Source of the DNA: RYN-433 sp036558265
GTDB lineage: Bacteria > Planctomycetota > Phycisphaerae > Tepidisphaerales > Tepidisphaeraceae
NCBI GenBank assembly: GCA_036558265.1
Contig: DATBFY010000200.1
Span: 1-10,874 of the forward strand
Length of the DNA: 10,874 bases
Reading direction: 5' to 3'
This document shows positions 6,496 to 10,874 of this stretch, piece by piece. The position numbers and the translations under genes are program-made. A model generated the notes under the pieces. It had not been told where the DNA came from, searched no databases, and saw nothing but the letters and a program-made list of their open reading frames with translations. Each line of letters starts with the position of its first letter. The first letter of the stretch is position 1.

Positions 6496-6783
6496 ATGCC
6501 CGACGAGGGACAAGGTTTTGGAATCATGTCGATCGAACAAGCACGCTCACGTCTGACTGAAATTCACCGGCAGATCTGCCACGACAAGGGACGGGTGGAG
6601 ATCCGCGACGGGCAAGCCTGCTGCGTCCTGATCAGCAAGGAAGAGCTCGACACGCTCGAGGAGGCGCTGGAGATCCTGTCCAACACGACGCAGATCCAGA
6701 AGGTCGCGCGGACGATCGCGGCGCTGACGCACGCGGTAGCCCAGGGGCCGCTGGTGGTCGAGGAAGAGGTGGGTTCGAATTAG
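6496..6783 (+). CDS. Phd/YefM-family antitoxin-like protein (solitary)
   Basis: A 95-residue protein. The core reads SIEQARSRLTEIHRQI, then GRVEIRDGQACCVLISKEELDTLEEALEIL. This is the Phd/YefM layout: helix, a strand turn over a short basic 'RdG' (usually 'rrGrpva'), then a strand leading into 'l.s.EEld.LeeaLE.L'. Such proteins dimerise through the N-terminal half, bind DNA, and neutralise Doc, YoeB or other toxins with the C-terminal half. No toxin follows; the next gene is on the other strand, so this may be an orphan regulator or cross-acting antitoxin. The C-terminus AVAQGPLVVEEEVGSN is unusual, and its coding DNA is repeated at 8938-9008. The ATG at 6496 is supported by GGGAGAAG (6483-6490), 5 bases away. 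Confidence 0.75.
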   Translation: MPDEGQGFGIMSIEQARSRLTEIHRQICHDKGRVEIRDGQACCVLISKEELDTLEEALEILSNTTQIQKVARTIAALTHAVAQGPLVVEEEVGSN

Positions 6784-6788
6784 CGCGA
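6718..6788 (+). repeat. Direct repeat copy 1 (3' end of Phd-like gene)
   Basis: These 71 bases match 8938-9008 at 64 positions, same orientation and no gaps. They include the last 21 codons, the TAG stop and the following GCGCGA... start of the non-coding DNA. Confidence 0.9.
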
Positions 6789-6809
6789 GAGGGCGGCGTC
6801 GTCGCGTGC

Positions 6810-6849
6810 GGGAGCGGATCCAGGGCGGCGCTCTGGTCGCGTAGCTCCC
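6810..6849. terminator. Stem-loop between convergent genes, possible bidirectional terminator
   Basis: GGGAGC (6810-6815) pairs with GCTCCC (6844-6849), enclosing CCAGGGC (6820-6826) pairing with GCTCTGG (6830-6836) with one wobble and a GGC loop. It sits between the Phd-like gene and the convergent secreted-protein gene. It lacks a T run on either side, so termination, if any, would be weak or Rho-assisted. Confidence 0.35.
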
Positions 6850-6867
6850 GGCGCGTGCAAGAAGCGC

Positions 6868-7358
6868 TTACTTCTTCAACTCGGTCCCCTGCACCTCGTG
6901 CCGCTTGCCGTCGGCGGTCTGGATGGCCCACGACTTGATGTCGCGGATGGGGGGCAGCCGACCAGCAATAGCCGGCCATTTTTCTTTCCCGCCGCCGCGT
7001 CCTTCGGCGGCTTGGTTTCCTTATCTGTCTGAAGATCAACGATGACGGTCTTCGAGGACCTGATGGCCGACATGCTGGCGAACGATTCGCCCGTGTAGCC
7101 GGAGAGGGCGATCACGAACAGGCTCCCCGGTGGGAAATGAAACTCCTTGGGCCACTCCACCCCGAGCTCCCCGAGCCTGGCCGCGGCGGCCTTTTCGTCG
7201 TACGCGTAGAAGACGGCGTCAGGCGCCGACTTGTCGAGCGTGACGAAGGCGTCCTGCATCAGAACGTAGGAGGGTAACTCCTGCGGCCCATCGGCACGGA
7301 GCGATGTGCTCAAGAGCAGGCAGCCGAGGACGAGGAACCATGCTGAGGAATTGCGCAT
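6868..7358 (-). pseudogene. Small secreted protein gene with a C-terminal frameshift (protease-complex-subunit-like, tentative)
   Basis: The ATG at 7358 has an AAGGA ribosome-binding site. Residues 1-22 are a signal peptide (RNSSAWFLVLGCLLLSTSLRA). The mature part has VTLDKSAPDAVFYAYDEKAA, then HFPPGSLFVIALSGYTGESF, resembling the PrcB C-terminal/protease-complex style of strand arrangement, a weak similarity. The uninterrupted frame ends at 6876 in nonsense-like residues (SATSSRGPSRPPTASGTRC). One frame over (-1), reading from about 6985, the DNA gives WPAIAGRLPPIRDIKSW, AIQTADGKRHEVQGTELKK and a TAA at 6868-6870. Adding one base to the five-T run at 6979-6983 (AAAAA on the coding strand) joins both halves into a 163-residue protein. 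So this is a real single-base deletion or a sequencing error in a homopolymer. Confidence 0.65.
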
Positions 7359-7369
7359 GAGATTTCCTT

Positions 7370-7870
7370 TCACGCCGCATCGTGCGGGCTCACGGGATCG
7401 CAGCCAGATCCGCGCACGACGTGATCACGGTATGCGCGCCCGCCATCGTAGCCGCCGTTGGGCGCGACGAGAAGTTCAGCGCCGCTGGCGACGGGAATGG
7501 GCCGCAAAGCGTTACCCATGGCCGCGGGTAAATGCGCGGCCAGGTCTTCGCGCGGGAGCAGGACACATGGCGGCTCCATCGGGGGGACAATGACGCATCC
7601 GGCCGCGCGCGAGAACTCGAAGATGAACGATGCGATCGCTTCGCCCAGTTCGCCCAAGGCGAACATGACACCACGGAACGGTTCACCGCCACAATCGAGC
7701 CCCTTGGCGTACATCTCAACGTGCGACCCGTCTGCGAGGTGGACGTCGTGCGCGCCGAATTGCGGGCGACGGTCGTAACGATGTCGCTCAAGGACGGCTC
7801 GCGCTGCCGCCGCGTCGGCGGGCGCTTTGGCCCCGTCTCGAAAGGTCGCGAGGAACAGGTCAAAGCTCAT
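7370..7870 (-). CDS. SFDLF-type protein, immunity-like
   Basis: A 166-residue soluble protein beginning MSFDLFLATFRDGA, a start I associate with a widespread family often found beside polymorphic-toxin and contact-inhibition loci. Other conserved-looking parts are DGSHVEMYAKGLD, EPFRGVMFALGELGEAIASF, IFEFSRAAGCVIVPPMEPPC and LLPREDLAAHLP, where a Pro-Pro-Met-Glu-Pro turn precedes a helix. No catalytic motif or signal peptide is visible. An immunity role is inferred from family memory and from the neighbours, not shown. The ATG at 7870 has no clear ribosome-binding site. The stop overlaps a GTG that opens the next frame, and the downstream secreted-protein ATG is 11 bases beyond, so the two are probably one transcript. 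Confidence 0.75.
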   Translation of the reverse strand: MSFDLFLATFRDGAKAPADAAAARAVLERHRYDRRPQFGAHDVHLADGSHVEMYAKGLDCGGEPFRGVMFALGELGEAIASFIFEFSRAAGCVIVPPMEPPCVLLPREDLAAHLPAAMGNALRPIPVASGAELLVAPNGGYDGGRAYRDHVVRGSGCDPVSPHDAA

Positions 7871-7953
7871 GTGTGGTGGCGGATTCCGTCCGGATACTCG
7901 CCGTAGTTGATCCTACCGGGGTGCTTGACGCCCGTCTGTGTCGGCTGGGTCGT

Positions 7954-8784
7954 TCAGCGACCGAACAGCCGGGACCACCATCCCTTTCTTCTCTCCGGGA
8001 ACGCCGTTGCCGCTCGCGCGCGCAGTTCCGCTGTCACGCCCTGATCGGCCGCGCCCACGGGCCGGATTACGATGAATTGGCGGAACTCCCACTGGCCCGG
8101 CGGCGGCGGCGGCTCACCGAACTTATGGGCCATCTCGGCCTCCCCTTCGGCCGATTTCCGTCCGTCGATCGAGCACCCGAAGATTAATCCCCCGACCGGT
8201 GTGTTGGCGCCGTACAGCTTGCACCAGTGAAGGCGCGGCTCGCAAAGGTAGCCGGTAAGGGTATCCAGCATCAGCGTAAAGGGGGGCTGGGAATTCAACC
8301 GGACACGGGCCTGACCGTCGGAATCGTTCAGGACCTGCAATTGGCCGAGCACGACGTCCCACTTGATTGCCCGATCAAGCCCAACGGTGAAGCTGTCCAA
8401 CGTCAGTGTTCCAGTCCCCGGCCCCTCGGGCCGCTTGCCGGTGAATAGTGTCTCCAGAGGCGGAAAGGTCACGTCCATGAACGTGTTCGCGCAGAGCTCA
8501 AGGGCGCCTTCAAGTGACGGCCCGCGTTGCGTAACGAGGTCAGTTACCGCAAACTCGCCCAAAGAAGGCGGCTCCAGCACGATCTTTATCTCGATCGAAC
8601 CAATGAAGCCATGCCCGGGTGGTTCGTTGAGCTCGAACTTTGCGACCTGCGTCTGCTGTCGGTACAGCTCCAGGCGATCATGCCCTGTGGCAATCCCGGT
8701 GCCGACGCGGGCTGGTGCGAGGCCGCGATCGCGTAGGCGCTGCTCCCAGGTGCGTTCGATGACGCTGAAGTCCGGCTTCGGCAC
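7954..8784 (-). CDS. Uncharacterised 276-residue protein, tentatively DUF6348-like
   Basis: A soluble protein without a signal peptide. The central segment EGALELCANTFMDVTFPPLETLF (split around residues 92-114) is the most family-like part and recalls DUF6348, which I associate with bacterial immunity-type proteins; this is from memory. Around it are a beta-rich N-terminal half (HGFIGSIEIKIVLEPPSLGE), a strand-rich middle (TLTLDSFTVGLDRAIKWDVV), LHWCKLYGANTPVGGLIFGC, and a proline run PPPPPGQWEFRQFIVIRPV before a basic Trp-Trp tail (RRKGWWSRLFGR). The start is a GTG with AGGAGG (8800-8795) 10 bases away. The next gene lies 83 bases downstream in the same direction. A 15-base palindrome is upstream at 8835-8849. 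Confidence 0.72.
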   Translation of the reverse strand: MPKPDFSVIERTWEQRLRDRGLAPARVGTGIATGHDRLELYRQQTQVAKFELNEPPGHGFIGSIEIKIVLEPPSLGEFAVTDLVTQRGPSLEGALELCANTFMDVTFPPLETLFTGKRPEGPGTGTLTLDSFTVGLDRAIKWDVVLGQLQVLNDSDGQARVRLNSQPPFTLMLDTLTGYLCEPRLHWCKLYGANTPVGGLIFGCSIDGRKSAEGEAEMAHKFGEPPPPPGQWEFRQFIVIRPVGAADQGVTAELRARAATAFPERRKGWWSRLFGR

Positions 8785-8834
8785 GCCCGACGGCCCTCCT
8801 GAACCATGGTAGTCTGGATCTACCGTGCACCCTC

Positions 8835-8849
8835 CGCGAACGGTTCGCG
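8835..8849. promoter_or_regulatory. 15-base palindrome upstream of the 276-residue gene
   Basis: CGCGAAC-G-GTTCGCG is a perfect 7+1+7 inverted repeat, 50 bases before the GTG start of the minus-strand gene. Its size and position suit a dimeric repressor's operator. No repressor is identified and no convincing -10/-35 was found. Confidence 0.35.
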
Positions 8850-8937
8850 TGATACCGTTTGCGCAGAGTTGGAGCCCTTATAGCCGGCGATCGGGCAACT
8901 CTCAATAAGGCCTGAAGTCCCTCGCGAGACCGGCAGG

Positions 8938-9008
8938 GCGGCGCTGAAGCACGCGGTGGCGCAGGGACCGCTGGTGGTGCAGGAAGAGGTGGGGTCGAAT
9001 TAGCGCGA
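8938..9008 (+). pseudogene. Fragment of a second Phd-like gene (3' end only); direct repeat copy 2
   Basis: Codons 8938-9000 encode AALKHAVAQGPLVVQEEVGSN followed by TAG, against AALTHAVAQGPLVVEEEVGSN in the gene at 6496. Of the 71 bases 64 match. Five of the seven differences are third-position synonymous changes, as expected if both copies were once under selection as protein-coding genes. In frame the fragment is open only from 8884, after a TAG at 8881-8883, and has no start codon; no upstream part of the antitoxin was recognised. It is therefore a remnant, on the strand opposite to its neighbours. Confidence 0.8.
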
Positions 9009-9072
9009 TTCCGGTGTTTTGCGCGGGAAATCGTTTGGGGCGGTGTTCTGATTTCGACGCATGCGCGGGCCG

Positions 9073-9345
9073 TCACCCGTTCGCCGCCCGGAGTTCATAC
9101 CGCTTCGCGCGCTCGGACAATTGCATCTTGGTCGCCGCGTCGCGCAAGGCGAGCCAGAACTCCGTCGTCACCGGATGATCTTCCGCGTAGGCCTCGAGCA
9201 TTTCACACGCGAGTTCCAGTTCGTTGTGGCCGAGGAAATCCTGATACTCCTGGAACGTCTTGTCGGATGCCGCAGATTCTGGCAACGTGCTGCGCGCCCT
9301 GACGAGGTCGGCCTCAACGAGTTTCCAGAGATTCCAGAGGTCCAT
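9073..9345 (-). CDS. MafI-like immunity-type protein
   Basis: A 90-residue all-helical protein. The middle reads FQEYQDFLGHNELELACEML, then EAYAEDHPVTTEFWLALRDAATKMQL. The 'L..NE.elA...L' helix followed by 'hPvt.eFW..l..Aa..M.L' is the pattern of the MafI-like immunity family, which binds and inhibits a partner toxin in Neisseria maf modules and relatives. No toxin gene is visible here. It is on the same strand as the SFDLF-type and 276-residue genes, but 288 bases separate it from the latter's start. The ATG at 9345 has no obvious ribosome-binding site, and an inverted repeat (9361-9432) lies just upstream. Confidence 0.75.
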   Translation of the reverse strand: MDLWNLWKLVEADLVRARSTLPESAASDKTFQEYQDFLGHNELELACEMLEAYAEDHPVTTEFWLALRDAATKMQLSERAKRYELRAANG

Positions 9346-9360
9346 GCTTATCGCCCAGAA

Positions 9361-9432
9361 GGGGACATTCAGAATATCCGGGGAACTTGCTTGGTGGGCC
9401 GAGGCCGATGGACGGATATTCCGGATGTCCCC
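9361..9432. repeat. Inverted repeat with 20-bp arms
   Basis: Arms 9361-9380 (GGGGACATTCAGAATATCCG) and 9413-9432 pair at 18 of 20 positions around a 32-base loop. The sequence recalls REP-type palindromes associated with RAYT transposases, but no transposase is in the window. It sits 15 bases upstream of the MafI-like start and may influence its message or mark a past insertion. Confidence 0.65.
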
Positions 9433-9467
9433 GTTGGCGTTTACTCCAGTTGCGCGCGAAAACCGAG

Positions 9468-9494
9468 TGCACCTTCGGTGCGACCGCTAACTGC
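9468..9494 (+). repeat. 27-nt hairpin repeat, copy 1
   Basis: GCACC-TTC-GGTGC forms a short hairpin followed by ACCGCTAACTGC. It matches 10561-10587 at 25 of 27 bases (TTC to TGC in the loop, one G/C change after the stem), with the stem unchanged. It lies 28 bases beyond the stop of the first SnoaL-like gene. Confidence 0.65.
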
Positions 9495-9522
9495 CGGCGG
9501 CCTGAGGACCAGTGTTGATCGT

Positions 9523-9906
9523 TTACCGTGTCCCCTCGTAGTAAAACTGCTCGCGCGTGATCTGGTCGTCCTTCACGGTGTAGAGGCCGACCTCCTCCAG
9601 CGTCATGCGCTGGCCGGTGGTTTTGGACGTGACGTCGAACGTGAAGTGGACGGCGAACTGTCCGGACGCATGGTCGCCCGATCCGGTGGCGCTGTCGAAG
9701 AACGGGCCGCGGACCTTCTCACCGTCGATCGTCTTGTCGGCGGCCCAGCGGCGCGACTTCTCGATGACCGGCCGCTTGCCGGCGACCTGTTCGCCGCTGG
9801 CTTCGACCGAGACGATGTCCGGGGCGTACATCGTCTCCATCACGTCGAAGTTTTTCCCCTGGTTGCAGAGCTCGACGAACTTATCGGCGACGGTCTGAAC
9901 GCTCAT
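9523..9906 (-). CDS. SnoaL/NTF2-like protein (first of two)
   Basis: A 127-residue protein of the NTF2-like cone fold (SnoaL, DUF4440 and ketosteroid-isomerase relatives). It has an N-terminal helix (ADKFVELCNQGKNFDVMETM), YAPDIVSVEA, AGKRPVIEKSRRWAADK, then antiparallel strands (GQFAVHFTFDVTSKTTGQRM, LEEVGLYTVKDDQITREQFY). Family members are small enzymes or ligand-binding proteins; the substrate cannot be read from sequence. The ATG is preceded by AGGAGT about 5 bases away. The next SnoaL-like gene is upstream on the same strand with 178 bases between. Sequence similarity between the two is low beyond the fold. Confidence 0.85.
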   Translation of the reverse strand: MSVQTVADKFVELCNQGKNFDVMETMYAPDIVSVEASGEQVAGKRPVIEKSRRWAADKTIDGEKVRGPFFDSATGSGDHASGQFAVHFTFDVTSKTTGQRMTLEEVGLYTVKDDQITREQFYYEGTR

Positions 9907-10055
9907 GGTGCACTCCTGACTTGAGTTCGACGTTGGCCGGGGCGCGCGTGCGGCGCGCCGAACGAGGTGCATCGGATCCGGCGTCACGACGCGCTAGACA
10001 GCGTAGGCGCGCGGGTGCCGTCGATCCACAAGCCTCATATTGCTCCCGATTGAAT

Positions 10056-10074
10056 CGAATGCGGTTTGCATTCG
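10056..10074. repeat. Short perfect hairpin
   Basis: CGAATGC-GGTTT-GCATTCG forms a perfect 7-bp stem 10 bases beyond the second SnoaL-like gene's stop codon. It could end that transcript, but no T run follows on the minus strand. The remainder of 9907-10084 shows no gene. Confidence 0.35.
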
Positions 10075-10084
10075 CAACAGGCGG

Positions 10085-10477
10085 CTATTCCGCGCCGCGT
10101 GAGGCGGCGGGTTCGCCCTTGCTCAGGTGCTCGTGCACGACGACCCACGAGTCCCCGCGCCGGGCCAAAACCGACGTGCCGCGACCGCGGCCCGACGCCG
10201 GCTGGCCGCGCACGATGCCGGACCACTCGAATCGATAGACGCACGCGGCGAAATCGGCGGACTGCGCCACCCACACGACCTCGCTGATCCGATAGGTCTC
10301 CTCCTCGATCGCCTCGAAGTTCCGCCGGATCGCTGCCTCCACGGCACGTTTGCCCACGTGGCTGGTGCCGTCGCTGAACCAGTAAACCGCGTCGTCGTCG
10401 ATCAACCGCAGCATGCGATCCAGATCGCCGCTTCCGCCGGCGGCTTCGTATTCGCGCATGAACTGGTGCGGAGTCAT
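10085..10477 (-). CDS. SnoaL/NTF2-like protein (second of two)
   Basis: A 130-residue protein of the NTF2-like superfamily: N-terminal helix MREYEAAGGSGDLDRMLRLI, DDDAVYWFSDGTSHVGKRAV (the usual 'W..pgg...G' region), a helix AAIRRNFEAIEE, and strands ISEVVWVAQSADFAACVYRF, GRGRGTSVLARRGDSWVVVHEHLS. The end pattern 'W.vvheHlS' is typical of DUF4440/SnoaL-like proteins. There is no signal peptide, so it is cytoplasmic. The ATG has GGGAGG four bases upstream, a good ribosome-binding site. It diverges from the patatin-like gene; the 152-base gap holds copy 2 of the 27-nt repeat. Confidence 0.85.
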   Translation of the reverse strand: MTPHQFMREYEAAGGSGDLDRMLRLIDDDAVYWFSDGTSHVGKRAVEAAIRRNFEAIEEETYRISEVVWVAQSADFAACVYRFEWSGIVRGQPASGRGRGTSVLARRGDSWVVVHEHLSKGEPAASRGAE

Positions 10478-10560
10478 GGGGCCTCCCGTCTGCTTCGCCG
10501 CGTGCCCGGATCGTGCGGCTAAGAAGCAAATTCATAACCCGGATTGGCGGTACGGTCACC

Positions 10561-10587
10561 TGCACCTGCGGTGCCACCGCTAACTGC
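10561..10587 (+). repeat. 27-nt hairpin repeat, copy 2
   Basis: TGCACC-TGC-GGTGC followed by CACCGCTAACTGC, 25 of 27 bases as in 9468-9494, same orientation. It lies in the divergent promoter gap before the patatin-like gene, so it is not tied to gene ends. Confidence 0.65.
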
Positions 10588-10629
10588 AGACAGACGCGAC
10601 AATGCTTTGCGCCGAACCCGCCGGTCGAT

Positions 10630-10874
10630 ATGTTGCTGCCCGTGAGCCCCTGCCCAAATATCTTCCGGTTGTCCGTCGCGCTGCTGCTGGTCCTCCTGCC
10701 ACCCCTGGCGGGCGGCTGCGGTCCGTTGAAGACCCGATCGGCCGTGCCCAAGGACCAATTGCGCGCGGGGCTGCTCGACGGATACGGCGACGTCCGCTAT
10801 TGGGGCGACGAGCCCAGCGAGGAACTCCACCAGGCCTTCATCGAGAGCTGGAACCAGGAACGGGTTGCGCTGGG
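10630..10874 (+). CDS. Patatin-like phospholipase lipoprotein (partial, 3' end outside window)
   Basis: The first 81 codons are visible. Residues 1-30 are a lipoprotein signal: a hydrophobic core RLSVALLLVLLPPLAGG ending at Cys30, which should be lipidated, anchoring the protein to a membrane. The following LKTRSAVPKDQLRAG and GYGDVRYWGDEPSEEL, then FIESWNQERVAL, match the start of planctomycete and proteobacterial patatin-like lipoproteins ('R.avP......pG...vRfWgD'), serine lipases with a Ser-Asp dyad; the GxSxG motif would lie beyond the window. The GTG at 10642 is an alternative start; ATG 10630 is chosen though its ribosome-binding site is weak. Confidence 0.7.
   Translation, partial: MLLPVSPCPNIFRLSVALLLVLLPPLAGGCGPLKTRSAVPKDQLRAGLLDGYGDVRYWGDEPSEELHQAFIESWNQERVAL

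Noticed and set aside
6868..6985. Programmed -1 frameshift in the secreted-protein gene
   Set aside because: The run is only five A and lacks a standard slippery heptamer or a clear downstream structure, so a plain indel or read error is simpler.
1..10874. CRISPR array, tRNA or rRNA genes, intact insertion sequences
   Set aside because: No regular spaced repeats, tRNA-like cloverleaf, rRNA segment or transposase motif was found by eye; a tRNAscan or profile search could still reveal something faint.

Overview
The window looks like a GC-rich planctomycete chromosome, possibly of the Phycisphaerae type. The main clue is a short pseudopilin with an FTLVELLVVIGIIALLIAIL N-terminus followed by a C-terminal domain of the kind planctomycetes carry in many copies. 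The coding style is also consistent: high GC, several GTG starts, and mostly single genes or very short operons on both strands. No rRNA, tRNA, CRISPR array or intact transposase was seen.

Left part (1-3010). A type II toxin-antitoxin pair lies on the minus strand: a ribbon-helix-helix antitoxin, then a ParE/RelE-like toxin that runs off the left edge. Divergent from it is a 205-residue coiled-coil protein ending in a clear intrinsic terminator. Next come a ~112 bp nested inverted-repeat element and a convergent minus-strand gene for a 481-residue secreted protein, probably an all-alpha toroid-like fold of unknown function.

Middle part (3011-6867). On the plus strand are the pseudopilin, a ~500 bp gene-free stretch rich in RNA hairpins and holding a perfect 14-bp terminator, an unrecognised 159-residue protein, a divergent leucyl/phenylalanyl-tRNA-protein transferase (Aat), a PilZ-domain protein probably co-transcribed with aat, and a solitary Phd/YefM-like antitoxin with no toxin beside it.

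Right part (6868-10874). This accessory-looking block is almost all minus strand. It holds a small secreted protein with a C-terminal frameshift, an SFDLF-type protein, a 276-residue protein tentatively like DUF6348, a MafI-like protein, and two SnoaL/NTF2-like proteins. The SFDLF-type, DUF6348-like and MafI-like proteins resemble the immunity proteins of polymorphic-toxin systems, but no toxin is visible. Between the 276-residue gene and the MafI-like gene lies a plus-strand fragment repeating the last 21 codons of the Phd-like antitoxin, so a 71-bp direct repeat brackets about 2.1 kb. The right edge begins a patatin-like lipoprotein on the plus strand. Two families of small repeats lie here: a 20-bp-arm inverted repeat and a 27-nt hairpin motif present twice.

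The most noteworthy items are the toxin-less immunity-like cluster with the truncated antitoxin paralogue, the frameshifted secreted protein, the Aat homologue with substituted catalytic residues, and the possible structured RNA before the 4136-4172 terminator. All family assignments were made by eye, without database searches.
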